Shown piece by piece: positions 22,199 to 33,209 of a stretch of DNA of 64,000 nt. Positions within the stretch are counted from its first letter, which is position 1. Each line of letters begins with the position of its first letter. Below the pieces are notes generated by a model. The model was not told where the DNA came from. It did no database searches and worked only from the letters and a program-made list of their open reading frames with translations. The stretch is from Xenoacremonium recifei (Eukaryota > Ascomycota > Sordariomycetes > Hypocreales > Nectriaceae). The position numbers and the translations under genes were made by a program. The stretch lies in the NCBI GenBank assembly GCA_012184525.1, contig WOFQ01000031.1:1-64000 (forward strand), written 5' to 3'.

Positions 22199-23620
22199 TC
22201 TAGGCTGATCGAGGAGCCGTGGAAGATGCGATGAATTGACAGTGCTCGGGTTCGTCGGCGAGGATGCTTGGAGGAGGTGCTGGAAACCGTTGAGTTCAAC
22301 ACGCCGGAAAGATTCGAAAACGATGACGACGAAGACGCTGGTCTAGGAATCGAATCGCGGTCAGAAGAAAGGGAGGAAGGCCATTATCGCGATGCGCCTG
22401 AACGAAGAACAAGTAGGAATACAAGAGGGAGGGACGGAGTTTGGAGGAGGGAAGTCCGGAGCAGGAAGATGGAGGGGGGGCTAGTTCTACTTGAGTGAGT
22501 TAGTGGTGTTGAGGCGTTGCATTGCTGACATTTCCCCAACCTGTAGAGGCCCGACCCCTGTCAGCAGCGGAACGTGGCACTGCCTGTCGACTGCGAACGA
22601 TCAGCGCAGGGGCCATTCCAGGCTGTCGCGGGGCCTTTCGGGGACGGGATCTTCAGAAGTCTGGGGTATGGAGGCGGCAAGGTCGGAGAACGTCCGGACT
22701 TTTGAGACACGAGCCTTTGGTCCGGGTTGCGATCTGTACTATGCAGTTGCCGATTCATTCGCGCCAAAGGAGCGGTTCTTGCGCATCAATAACTGTAGCG
22801 TGGATGCTGGATACTTGCTTTACAGTCAGTTCAACTCCCCCAGCTGCGAGACTAATTTGGTGGCCGTTTGCGGTAGGTTAGGGGGATTAACGGCTGGATT
22901 ACTTTAAATTGTAGGGTAGGTTGGCTCAAGTAACCAAGCTGACAAGAATATTATCTGCGATCTGAGCTCAAGTCCCGAGTTGCACTTCACAAATGCATGT
23001 TTGGAACACTCCTTGATCCCGGTCTACATTTCATGTTCTCGATTCAGCCGTGGCCAATCACTCCTGATCCATTACCCAGTCATTGACTCGGTGGACTCGA
23101 CTTAACCATTGCGGTTGCCAATTTCAGTGGTCCAGCAACAAAAAGAATACAACAACCGTCAACAATATAACATCACTGGATCACTTGCATCCTCGTTCAT
23201 TTACATCTACCCTAGTCTGCACCAGCCCGGCATCGAATTGACAGCGCACGGCCGTTGGTGCATCTACCCTGTTCCCAACAATGCCAACTCCCGGCGCTGT
23301 CACTCTGCACGGCTCCGCAGACGATCAGCGGCAGATTTACGAACACGAGTCCTTGAACCCGGAGACAACAGAGTCGACATGAAGAATAGCCAACAAAAAA
23401 AATCTCCTAATCACTCTCAATACCATCGCTCCAGATCTTTCACCTCAGCAAAGCCTCGATGACACTTGAATATCCTATTTGTGCAGCGTCCTTAAAGGTC
23501 GATTTGTGGAGCATTTCATCCCTGGCTAGACCCCGGCACTAATCTGCCTCTAGCCTAGCGGCCGCAAAAACCTGCGAGGCCTTCATCTACCCCCTTTTCT
23601 GCCCACATCGCCATCAAAGA
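22199..23620. other. Intergenic, no supported gene
   Basis: Contains the adenylate-kinase promoter. Open frames of 70-140 codons at 22268-22498 and 22491-22907 lack motifs, signal peptides or splice support, and I do not call them. The region just before 23620 leads into a tRNA gene. Confidence 0.5.
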
Positions 23621-23702
23621 GGCGCAGTGGCAGAGTGGTCTAATGCGTATGACTAGAAATCATATCTCTTCGGAGGCGCCTGTTCGAACCAGGTCTGCGT
23701 CG
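23621..23702 (+). tRNA. tRNA-Ser(AGA)
   Basis: Acceptor stem GGCGCAG (23621-23627) pairs with CTGCGTC (23695-23701), followed by discriminator G, as in tRNA-Ser. D-arm GGCAGAGTGGTC; anticodon stem TATGA/TCATA around loop CTAGAAA, giving anticodon AGA. The long variable arm CTCTTCGGAG is diagnostic of a class II tRNA. T-arm CCTGTTCGAACCAGG. No intron. A T-run follows at about 23742-23748 and could end Pol III transcription. Confidence 0.95.
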
Positions 23703-24865
23703 TTGTTTCCCCAATTGAACCTCTCCTGGAGGTTCAATGACTTTTTTTTGTCTCCCTGACTGTGGCCCGATTTGAACGAAGTTCATAGCCTCGAATGGTA
23801 TAGTTCATAAAGGTGGAAATACTCAACGCTATTGAGTAAACCTCATATCGGTGATCCTGCCTGCGTCGGGTAATCTAATCTTCTCAGGACTTTCTTTTTG
23901 CTTTTGGCTTTTTGCAGGGCTTTGCGGCTGGGGTTGAGGCACGAGTGCGGTAGGGGAGCCAAGCGGTGTGCGCGGTGGAAGTCTCAGTTTTGATTCGTCA
24001 ACGGTTCGTTGACAAACAGGCTCTGCGATCTGGGACACTGGATTGACACTCCTTATTGACACCATTGTTTGACGAGTGTTTGCCTTTGCAGTCCTATTGT
24101 TCGTGAAATGAATCACTGCACCTGACCAAGGGCATCTGCTGGTCTATTGCTTCTTGCGTTGACCTCGGCCGTTTGCGACAAAGGCGAGAGCCAGCGACCA
24201 GTGGCCGCCCAAGCAAGGGGAACACTCTACCACATTGAGATGATGACTCTCAGAAGCCTGGGTTCCTATGCTTTGCTCCATAGTTGTGCACACATTCCTT
24301 TGCTATGTCCCAAAAAACCAATGCGCAGTTCTTCCCATCGGTTCAAACCTTAGACTTCTTCTTCCCTCCCCCTTTCAGACAAAACCATCATAAAGCCTGT
24401 TCAATCAGATTGGAATCAACCCATAGCCCTGCGCACAAGCTTTGTTCCACTGAGAAATGGTGCTAGCCATACGGCGTGTTGTCCAGGGTCTTCGAGGAGT
24501 CGAACTCGACCTCCTACTACAAACGCTTTCCGACCAGAGGCTCCATTGCCGTTCATGGTGGATGGCTGTAATGATGAATAGTCCCTTTTACCTTCTTTTG
24601 TGACTAGCAGACAATAGCAAACAATGTTCTTATCGATTATATACAATACGCAACATCCTATTGGGTGGGCGCGAAGGTCAGTGATTCACGTTTGTAAACG
24701 GTGGACGGTGGTGCGTCATGCAAACAGAAAGTGAGCAGAAAATGATTATGGGCAGGTCAAGTGAATGCCAGGCACACAATTACCGTGTATTTAAAGTCCT
24801 CCCAGACTTCTCGTCTTGCCTCTCTCGCTCTTCCTTCCACAACACTTAAAGCTGTGTCTAACCTA
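23703..24865. other. Intergenic downstream of tRNA-Ser
   Basis: No supported gene. A TCGAGTTCGA palindrome near 24497-24506 looks like a T-arm at first sight but no tRNA folds around it (see rejected items). Confidence 0.5.
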
Positions 24866-25527
24866 ATGGCACTTGGCAACGACAACCTTCTCAGAGCAGC
24901 TACAGCTGAGAACACTACTCTACGACAGTAAGTAATTCCATCCGCTACTATCTAACTTGGTGCTAACCTCTCCATTGCTCAGGGACTCGGAGTACCTTGT
25001 CATTCGCCGTGCCAGAGACCAGCAAAGCCCTCTCGCCCTGCCCGGCTGCTCCTGAAGATGGAGCGCGAATCGAATGCTGAGATTATTGCTCGAATCTGGG
25101 GTCCGCGACTTATGTGGATGTAAGTCTGGCCTTCTGAACTATGTCGTTCATCACGCTGACCACCTCGTCAAGTCCCCAGTTACCGAGGGAAAACGAAGAT
25201 CAGCTCGTCATAGAAATCCTCCGCCGCTACGGCGATATCATTCGACGGTATCACGGAGGCTTCGTTGAGGTGCAACGCAGCTACTTGTATGTCAATCGGA
25301 CAGCAGGCTGCCGGCGCGACGCCGTGGCGATTGGACACCACTTGGTATTCACACTTCTGAGAGACGAGGATCTGAGCGGGCGCCTGGCAGAGACGGTATG
25401 GGGATTAAGGCAACTCTCAGAAGAGGGAATGACAACATTATATATTCAGTTGAATCGAGAAAAGAAAAGAAGGGAGATGGAAGGGGCTCGCAGGAGCCAG
25501 CCTCTTCGAAGTTGTCGGCGCCACTGA
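24866..25527 (+). CDS. Hypothetical protein, exon structure uncertain
   Basis: A possible three-exon gene: 24866-24927, about 25018-25119, and about 25174-25527. It starts MALGNDNLLRAATAENTTLR and ends with a charged region containing IEILRRYGDIIRRYHGGF and LNREKKRREMEGARRS. The 5' donor (GTAAGT, 24928) is good, but the obvious acceptor at 24981-24982 leads to a stop after about 23 codons. The weaker acceptor at 25016-25017 is needed for an open frame. The second intron (GTAAGT at 25120, branch GCTGAC, acceptor TCAAG) looks sound. No domain is recognisable. It may be a lineage-specific gene or a broken one. Confidence 0.35.
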
Positions 25528-26575
25528 CAGGCAAGCATCGCTGTTGATAATAGATCTTAATTCCCAATGCCCATTTCCATCTATGCCTTGTCCCTGTTCG
25601 TCTCTAACATTTGGCCTCTTTGTCAAGGCATGATTCTTTTAGAAGTAAAATTTTGAATCGTGAACCAGGCCCCCGTGGGCATGGCAGAAGCTGGATGTCC
25701 TTATATCCTGGATGAGTACTTAAAACGGGGATAAGAGAGTGAAGATTGTTCTGGAGACCCAAGCTGGTATTTGTATAGCGTTCATCTAGGGCTGGCTCTA
25801 GGATCTCTTGTCAGTGCGATGATCGATGCAGACTTCAATCAGATGGGCGATGCATTCGTTAACTCCGCGAGTGTACACACCACCACCTCCAGCTTTGTCT
25901 TTTCTGACAAACTGTATCCTATTTAGCCGCTTGGAAGGTTCCCAGATGCCTTTGGATGTCGCTAACTTGTTGGGAATAGGTTGTGCCGGAGGAGTCCTTG
26001 CATCCCGCTGTCTCGAGTTAGATTCTTCAGGTCTTCGTCGCTCGACCTCTGAGATCTTCTTCGGTGGAGTTTTTCATTGCCGTGTCTATGGGGATTTATG
26101 AGTAAATTCTGGGCTTAGAGGTTCTCTACATCCAAGGGCGCGAGTAAGGTAATTTACGACACCTTTGTTGGGTTGATGGTGTTCTGCTGGATTCCTGTTC
26201 TTGATGGGTACGGAGAACCGACTTCCGGGTTAACTGCCTGGTGCTACTATATTTGGTAGCTATTGTCTCCTGAACAGTCTTGTGGAAATAGTTCATTATC
26301 GAAGGGTGGTCTGTATCTAAGTTGTGCCCATGTAAACGCAGCCCGGACAATAATTCTACTGCCCTCCGGCCGTCATCGAGTGAAAATAAGTCAGTGAATC
26401 AAGGAGAAAAGGGGAAGGAAGGAGACTCTCTTAAAATCTGATTGTAGAGCGGCCTTTTCCCATACTTAAATACTTCATACCCTTCACTTATCTTCAATCT
26501 AAACCTTCTATCCAACCTCAAATCAATCTGCTGTTTGGCTTGGTATCTTTACATAGTTCTCGAATTCTTCCAACC
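25528..26575. other. Intergenic, no supported gene
   Basis: About 1 kb with short unconvincing frames only. The last ~100 bases are AT/C-rich and should contain the promoter of the coiled-coil gene. Confidence 0.5.
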
Positions 26576-27715
26576 ATGGCATCTCCACCGCCTTCGACTG
26601 CGCTCGCATCTGCAGAGCAACCCGGACGCAACAGAGCAAGACGCCAGCGCACCCGCCACCCGTTCGATGTTGAGTTCAATACCCGGGTTTCGAATCAACT
26701 CCGAGAGTTTATGGACCAGCATGGAAGCCAGTTCCCCGAAAGTATCAAGGAGTCCGTCGCGGGGTGCCTCAAGTATGCTAAGCGAGCCCCGAGCAACCTC
26801 ATGAGGCCTTCAAATCATTACATTTGGAAGATGACTCTCGGGAGCAGAGAAAAGGACCTGGATTGGGGCGTTTGGCTGGTGTTCCGCGCGATCTATTACA
26901 CTCCCTATAAAGACTCCAATGTCACTAAAGAAAGGGAGGTCGCGGCGAGATTACTCACCAGCAAGATCGCCAGGATGATCCAAGAGAGATACGGCGATGG
27001 GGTTGACATCAGTAACGATAACTTCCCATCATCATATCCACCCCGTCCTCAGTCATGGCTGCCCTTGCGAACTTCGATCTCTGCGGTGCAAGCCAACAAC
27101 ACCACCGAGAGCTCTCACACCAATGCAGAACCTACGGGAACTCATGAGCAAAGCACCTCATCTCCTGCTCCAGAAATCACTGCAGGAACGTCAGACATCG
27201 ACCAAGACATCGAAATCAAGTCACCGCCATCTTCCACGAACTCGACCGAAGTAGACGTTACCAGACCAGAGGAAATCACCGTAAGCTCTACGATCGATAG
27301 AGCTACTCGACAGGAACGTCGTAATAAAGACCTACAGGGCGCCACGGACATCAGCGCTGAACTTACCAGACGGCTGGAGGCACTCCAAGCAAGTATGGCT
27401 AGGCAGGAAGACGAAGACGAAGACTCAGGTGTCCATAAAGGCCAAACCGGTTTCACAGAAACACAGACGCAGATCATGATCCAGGCCGAGTTGACCCGGC
27501 TTCGTCACGCAATTAGCTCTCTCCACGCCGGCCATGAAGGCCTGCTGCTTGAGAACGAGCAGCTCCGGGCTGAGCATATCGAATTACGCGACCAGATGGG
27601 AAAACTTGGGGCACAGAATCAGCATCTGCTCAAACAGAACGAGCAATTACGCGAGGAATTTGTGGAGTTGACCGATGAGTGGTCTGATTTCCGTGATTCA
27701 ATCATGACGGGTTGA
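26576..27715 (+). CDS. Hypothetical protein with C-terminal coiled coil
   Basis: Single exon; the first ATG with good context is 26576 (CCAACC-ATGG), giving 379 residues. Residues 10-140 form a basic, compact-looking region with many Trp/Tyr (FNTRVSNQLREFMDQHG, YIWKMTLGSREKDLDWGVWL). A Ser/Thr-rich linker follows (about 160-270). The C-terminal 90 residues are a heptad-rich coiled coil (LLLENEQLRAEHIELRDQMG, QNEQLREEFVELTDEW) with the repeated phrase NEQLR-E. I do not recognise a family. The clean frame and coding-like composition support a real gene. The uncertain gene just upstream has a similarly charged, Glu/Arg-rich end, but I cannot show they are related. Confidence 0.7.
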   Translation: MASPPPSTALASAEQPGRNRARRQRTRHPFDVEFNTRVSNQLREFMDQHGSQFPESIKESVAGCLKYAKRAPSNLMRPSNHYIWKMTLGSREKDLDWGVWLVFRAIYYTPYKDSNVTKEREVAARLLTSKIARMIQERYGDGVDISNDNFPSSYPPRPQSWLPLRTSISAVQANNTTESSHTNAEPTGTHEQSTSSPAPEITAGTSDIDQDIEIKSPPSSTNSTEVDVTRPEEITVSSTIDRATRQERRNKDLQGATDISAELTRRLEALQASMARQEDEDEDSGVHKGQTGFTETQTQIMIQAELTRLRHAISSLHAGHEGLLLENEQLRAEHIELRDQMGKLGAQNQHLLKQNEQLREEFVELTDEWSDFRDSIMTG

Positions 27716-28001
27716 GGCTTTGCACTGAAAACTGGCGATGATGGGTAGGTAGCTTATGCGAGGTTGAGTTAGATGCTTTTCGGGGGCAATTTGATTGGAG
27801 GTCAGGGAGCTAGATAGAGATTCGAGGTTGGGGAGATAGATTGAGATCAGAAGCTAGAGACCTGCATAGAGGGATTAGAGTTTCGGGAGCTAGATAAAGG
27901 ATTAAAGAAGATTGTTGAGATTCATGTGTTGTCGCATCGACCACGGTAGTCAGCGTAGACGATATAGTATGATCTTGTTGACTTGCTGTCAACTTCGATT
28001 C
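27716..28001. other. Intergenic before tRNA-Ala
   Basis: Nothing recognised. It contains loosely repeated GGGAGCTAGATA-like words around 27809 and 27887 (GGGAGCTAGATAGAG, GGGAGCTAGATAAAG). Confidence 0.45.
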
Positions 28002-28090
28002 GGGCGAATGGTTTAGTGGTATAATACTCCCTTAGCATGTTCCGCCTGGTTCATTGGGAGTGGTCCAGGGTTCGATTCCCTGTTCGTCCA
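28002..28090 (+). tRNA. tRNA-Ala(AGC) with intron
   Basis: Acceptor stem GGGCGAA (28002-28008) pairs with TTCGTCC (28083-28089), discriminator A. The third pair is G3-U70, the identity element of tRNA-Ala. D-arm TGGTTTAGTGGTATAAT; anticodon stem CTCCC/GGGAG; anticodon AGC at 28034-28036. A 17-base intron lies after position 37 (about 28038-28054). T-arm CAGGGTTCGATTCCCTG. The T-run at about 28129-28140 fits a Pol III terminator. Confidence 0.93.
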
Positions 28091-28749
28091 ACTTGGTGGT
28101 TTAACTCCATCATTATACCCTTCTTTTTGCTTTTTTTTTTCTTCCGGCAAGGAAGAAACATACGTCTTTCTATTTCTCAAGGAATAGTTTTTTTAGTCTC
28201 TCTGTCTTCTTTTATCGCAGTCTTTTGGCTTTTGCCATAAATGCTACCTTGATGGAACATCGTTACATCGGTGGCTGTGGGCCTCTTCAGCCACCTACTT
28301 AACGCTGCCTGACCAACATCACAAAGGACAAGAGTCTCCGTTTACAATGCCCAGATGAGCTCGCCTCAGACTGTAAACTGATACAGACATCTGATTTTAC
28401 CAATACGGCACTCGCCCTGTTATCTCTTGTTATCTCTCAGAGACAATCACAGGCTCGTGATTTCTCGAGTCATTGTCTTCGTCTGATCATCGGCAACGGG
28501 AACAAAGCCCCTCCCCCGCTTTATCAGGGAAATAGCATCGCCGACTACACTTCATTCTGGCGATAACCTGAGATCTATCGGGGATCATATTTGCAATTTG
28601 TTTGATTGATCGTTCGACTCTTGTCGCTAGACCTCGGTTATATCTTTTGGTGATTGTGCACCTTGATCATCTGAGAGGCAGTTTAATCATACCACCCGGA
28701 GCTTCAGAATACCTTAACGACAACATTGCAAGGCAAAGCACCATACGCA
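28091..28749. other. Intergenic between tRNA-Ala and the fusion-hydrolase gene
   Basis: No supported gene; contains the presumed promoter of the downstream gene. Confidence 0.5.
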
Positions 28750-30887
28750 ATGAGCGCAAACCCGGAAACCCCTCTCACGCAATTTGTCGCGTATGAGGAC
28801 CCAAATACAGGCTGTTCTCGTATCGGCCATCTGGATCTCACAGCGAGCGCCATACAGCCTCTGTGTTTCCCCTCTGGCACGCCCATCTCGAATCTCTACC
28901 AGGTGATCGAAGCCGGCCTGGGTAAAATTAGCGCGGTTGGTGACCCTTTCCCGGCTTCTCAAGTCAAGTTATTACCTCCTATCTCGGGTCGCGATGTCCT
29001 CGCCGTGGGGAAGAACTATATGGAGCATGCCAAAGAGTTCAACAGCTCTGGCTTTGACAGCTCTGATAAGGTCGCTTTGCCGAGCCATCCGGTCATCTTC
29101 ACCAAGCGAGCCACTTCTATCATCGCATGTGGCGAGGAGATTTTGCCTCACCCGGACTTCTCCTCGACGGTGGACTACGAGGGTGAGATTGGGGTCATCA
29201 TAGGCAAGGCGGGTTTCCGAGTGCAGGAGGCGGATGCTTGGGAGTATGTCTGGGGATATACCATTATCAACGACATGACTGCGCGAGAGAGGCAGAGAGA
29301 TCATAAGCAATTCTTCATCGGCAAGTCTCCGGACACGTTCTGTCCGATGGTAAGCGGTGCACTTCGAAATGGCGAGCAATCAACTGATCTCTGTAGGGAC
29401 CCATTGCAGTGCCTAAAGAGCATCTCCCTTCGACATTGAGAGTTCAGACTCATGTCAATGGCGAGCTGCGTCAAGATGCGACGAGTGACGACCTTATTTT
29501 CTCCATCCCGACGCTGATCAAAACCATTTCTGAGGGGCAGACTATCCAGCCCGGAGATGTGATAGCAACAGGCACAGTAAGGTCACTTTAGCACTTACAG
29601 TAACCATGCTCACCATTATGACAGCCCGCCGGAGTTGGTATCGGAAGGGACCCTCCGATATACCTGAATCCAGGGGACGAAGTTTCCGTCGCCATCACAG
29701 GTCTTGGTACTCTAGGCAACAAGATAGCAGCGGCCAACACTCCGAACGCAACTACAAGCCAGATCGAGTCTCAGACATCTTTCACTCTTATCAATGCTGC
29801 TAAGACGATCGGTGGTAAGGTCGGACTGACACAAATCAACTCCAAACCCCTGCATTACAAACAGGTTGGCGTGGGGTCTGAAGAATTGGTCTTGGTCCAC
29901 GGCCTCGGCGGTACGCTTGAAAGCTGGATGCCACTGATCAACGTGCTTCAGGATAGTGACCGGACAGGATCGGCTTATAAGTTCCATATCTTTGACCTTG
30001 AGGGACACGGCCTAAGTCCGACACACCCTCTCAGCGAACTCTCCATCGAGTCCTTCGCGGCCGACATCAAAGGTGTCTTCGACCATGCCGGCATCAATAT
30101 GTCCAAACAGGCGACGCTCATCGCACACTCCATGGGCTGCCTCCCCGCATTGCGCTTCGCTATTGACAATCCAGACCTGGTGAAGCGTCTTCTTCTGCTG
30201 GGCCCGCCGCCATCACCGCTGAGCCCCGAACAATCGAAGGCACGCTTTGAGCGCGCACAAGTGGTGAGAACCCATGGGATGTCAGCAGTTGCACACGATC
30301 TAGCCCACGAAGGGACTTCTTTCAGGTCAAGGTCGAGAGTCCTGAATTCACCAACAGATGCTGTTCGGCTGAGCCTTCTGAGCCAAGATCCCGAGGGATA
30401 CGCCAAGGGGTGCTGGGCGCTGGCCAACGCAACAGAAATCCCGTTTGAGCAAGTTCAGACCGACACTCTGATCATGGTGGGTGACAAGGATGAGGTTTCG
30501 TCGTGGAACCTGTGCTGGACCTTTGCACAGAGGATGCCACGTGGCGGCATAGCAAGTTTGAAAGACGTCGGACACTGGCATATGCTGGAGGCTCCGGACG
30601 AGGTCGCGAGAATAGTGTTGGAGAGGACGCCGAGACCCGTTCAACAGCCCCGATTTCAACCCGTTGTACTGCCCGGACCTCAGCCCAGTTGGCTTCCCAG
30701 CATCCCGTTTCAGCTGATGGAGCACGATCCTTCTCTTCCTGAATGGGATGAAGAACTCATGAGAGAGTTATCGAGGAAGAGACAAATACAGAGGGAGGCG
30801 GTCTTGGAGGCCGAGAGGGAGGCAGAGCGAGTTGACCGCTGGTTCCTTCCTCCAAAACCGTATCACCAGTATCAACAGCATCAATAG
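28750..30887 (+). CDS. Fusion protein: FAH-family hydrolase/decarboxylase + alpha/beta hydrolase
   Basis: Three exons (28750-29349, 29397-29576, 29625-30887) encode 680 residues in one continuous frame. Residues about 75-325 are a fumarylacetoacetate-hydrolase-family domain: GRDVLAVGKNYMEHAKEF, metal ligands E144 and E146 in DYEGEIGVIIGK, D175 in INDMTARERQ, and DTFCPMGPIAVP. Residues about 340-600 are an alpha/beta hydrolase: oxyanion LVLVHGLGGTLESW, nucleophile S429 in LIAHSMGCLP, probable D549 (VGDKDEV) and H577 (DVGHWHMLEAP). Both active sites look intact. The last ~80 residues are a Pro/Arg-rich helical tail. In bacterial ring-cleavage pathways, an alpha/beta hydrolase often releases a product that an FAH-family enzyme then uses. 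Two successive steps by one chain is therefore plausible, but the substrate is unknown. Confidence 0.9.
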
Positions 30888-31496
30888 ATTCAAAGGGCTC
30901 GACAAGCATCCAATTCTGGACCTTGCATTCGTAACCTCGCTGTCACCCAATTGCGTGTCCCTTCAAAGTCACATGCCAGATCAGAATCAGATATCCGCTC
31001 GCCCCCAACAAAATCCCAAAGCCCGATGCGGACTCGGCGCTCGGGGATTGCGGCCACATCACGTGACAGCCCAGAGCCCGACGGAAGGAGCGATGGGAAA
31101 ATCTGGTTGCTGTGCGGCCAGGCCCGAGTCTGCTTCCGTGGCCGCCGAGCAAAGTCCCCTGGGAGCAGCTGTGGCTTGCGCGTGGCTTTCGGTGGCTTCC
31201 CGTGGCTGTCGCTCGGGGAAAGGGCCTGCCAATGGTTCCATCCCCTCCTCGCCCCACCGCATCCGTGGCTCAGTTTTGCTGGGTCGCATCCCCGTAACTG
31301 TAATCGTGGCTAGCGGGACAGCAGCGCAGTTCTGGAACCTTGACTTTCTCACATCCCATCCTTGTCTCTCTCTTCTCTCTCACTGTCTATTGCCTCTCCT
31401 CTTTCTGTCCCTCCTTCATCGCCCATCTTCACTGTATCTGCTGCTATCAAACAAATCGCCAAGACTCTCCCAGAACATCCCCGAAACGCCTGCGCC
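30888..31496. other. Intergenic, promoter of LETM1 gene
   Basis: No supported gene. The final ~150 bases before 31497 are strongly pyrimidine-rich (TCTCTCTTCTCTCTC), typical of fungal leaders. Confidence 0.5.
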
Positions 31497-33209
31497 ATGA
31501 GCGCCTCCTCCAACGTCGCCCGCCGGGCGGTTACCCGGAACCCCTTGTTGGGCAATGGTAAGGCCCCTCGGCTTTTGTGGACGCTCCCGCAATGTCCGCA
31601 GTTGAAGCCTCAATGTGCTGATGGTTCTCTCGATGTAGCGCGGGCTCTCTCTCGAGGCGTCTCCCCGGCCCTGATCAACCGACACATCAGCCGACATGCA
31701 AAGATTCCCGCTATTGCCCTGTTGATCCCGATGCGATCCATGGGCACCGAGCACCATCGCCCCGACGGCCCTCCCAGCGGTCCGCCCCCCGGCTTCAACG
31801 CTGAGCAGGCTAAGAAACCGCTCCCGAAACAGGCTGCGCCGGCCAAGGAGGATAAGGATGCTAAGGCCCAAGATGCCGAGGCCGAGAGCGCCGCAAAGGC
31901 GCTTGCTGAGGCCAAGGAAGACCCGAAAGTGAAGGAACTGGTAGCGAAAAAGGACCAGCTCGCTTCGAAGCAGGAAGTCACCAAGAAGGAAAAGGACGAC
32001 AAGAACCTGACGCTCTGGCAAAAGGTCAAGAAGGAGGCCCAGCACTATTGGGACGGCACCAAATTGTTGGGCACTGAGATCAAGATCAGCTGGCGATTGG
32101 CGCTCAAGATGGCCGCCGGCTACGAACTCACTCGAAGAGAGAACAAGCAGCTGCAGCGGACAGTACAGGACTTGGGCCGATTGGTGCCCTTCTCGGTCTT
32201 CATCATCGTCCCCTTGGGCGAAGCACTACTGCCCCTCGCGCTAAAGATATTCCCCAACATGCTTCCCAGCACCTACGAGGGTCAAAAGTCCAAGGACGCC
32301 AAGGCCAGCCTCCTGCGGGCGACGCGCAAGGAGGTCAGCGGCTTCCTACGGCAGACGCTCAAGGAAACGGGCCTGCCATTCAGTGTGGCCACGGCACAGA
32401 AGGAGGAGTTTTCCAACTTCTTCCGCAAGGTGCGGTCAACAGGTGAGGCGCCCACGGCTGAGGACGTTATCAAGGTCTGCAAGGTCTTCCGGGACGACTT
32501 GACCCTGGACAACTTGTCACGACCGCAGCTGGTGTCCATGTGCCGGTACATGAACTTGAACACATTCGGCACCGACATGATGCTCCGATACCAGATCCGT
32601 CACCGCATGCGCCAAATCAAGCGCGATGACAAGGCAATTGCCTTCGAGGGTATTGATAGCCTGACGGTGGCCGAACTCCAGATGGCCTGCGCCGCCCGTG
32701 GCATCCGCACGCACAGTGTATCGCCCGCGCGCATGCGAACCGACTTGCAGACGTGGCTGGACCTGCGACTGCGCGAAGGTGTTCCCTCAACTCTCCTGGT
32801 CCTGAGCAATGCCTACATGTACGGACAGGGCTCGGGCGAGGGCTCAAGCCAGATCGAGGCGCTCATTGGCGTCCTGTCCTCGATCCCTGAGGAACTGTAC
32901 CACGAGATTGAGCTTGAGGTGCACAACGCTGAGGGTGTGGCTACGAACAAGCAGCGACTCGAGGTGCTCAAGGAGCAGCAGGACCTGATCGAGGACGAGG
33001 CTGAGCAGGACCACGCAAGCCAGAGCACGGGTTTTGCGACGCCGCGTGACGTTGACGACATTGACGAGAAGGAGGAGGCACTGGCGGCGGCCGAGGCCGA
33101 GGGCTTGGAGAAGAAGCAGGCCAACGAGATGGTGGACGCTGAGAAGGAGATGGCCAAGGCGGTGGAGGCTGAGATCAAGGCCGAGAAGGCCAACAACGAG
33201 CAGAAGTGA
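31497..33209 (+). CDS. MDM38: LETM1 / Mdm38 mitochondrial inner-membrane protein
   Basis: Mdm38 acts in mitochondrial K+/H+ exchange and docks ribosomes at the inner membrane. Start at 31497 (MSASSNVARRAVTRNPLLGN), with an Arg-rich mitochondrial presequence. A likely 81-base intron (31558-31638, GTAAGG...ATGTAG) is a multiple of three, so the frame is open either way. Splicing gives LLGNARALSRGV and 543 residues and looks more natural. A Lys/Glu/Ala-rich stretch precedes the LETM1 domain. The domain starts LWQKVKKEAQHYWDGTKLLG, carries the membrane segment VPFSVFIIVPLGEALLPLAL, and continues through the ribosome-binding-like region (SRPQLVSMCRYMNLNTFGTD, TVAELQMACAARGIRTHSVS, LQTWLDLRLREGVP). 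The C-terminus is acidic and coiled-coil. Confidence 0.96.
   Translation: MSASSNVARRAVTRNPLLGNGKAPRLLWTLPQCPQLKPQCADGSLDVARALSRGVSPALINRHISRHAKIPAIALLIPMRSMGTEHHRPDGPPSGPPPGFNAEQAKKPLPKQAAPAKEDKDAKAQDAEAESAAKALAEAKEDPKVKELVAKKDQLASKQEVTKKEKDDKNLTLWQKVKKEAQHYWDGTKLLGTEIKISWRLALKMAAGYELTRRENKQLQRTVQDLGRLVPFSVFIIVPLGEALLPLALKIFPNMLPSTYEGQKSKDAKASLLRATRKEVSGFLRQTLKETGLPFSVATAQKEEFSNFFRKVRSTGEAPTAEDVIKVCKVFRDDLTLDNLSRPQLVSMCRYMNLNTFGTDMMLRYQIRHRMRQIKRDDKAIAFEGIDSLTVAELQMACAARGIRTHSVSPARMRTDLQTWLDLRLREGVPSTLLVLSNAYMYGQGSGEGSSQIEALIGVLSSIPEELYHEIELEVHNAEGVATNKQRLEVLKEQQDLIEDEAEQDHASQSTGFATPRDVDDIDEKEEALAAAEAEGLEKKQANEMVDAEKEMAKAVEAEIKAEKANNEQK

Noticed and set aside
22491..22907. 138-codon frame downstream of the adenylate-kinase promoter
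   Set aside because: Composition is noisy, a competing frame of 119 codons overlaps it, and no motif or intron signal supports it.
24416..24646. tRNA-like T-arm (TCGAGTTCGA palindrome) near 24500
   Set aside because: No acceptor, D or anticodon stem pairs around it on either strand; the palindrome alone explains the TTCGA.
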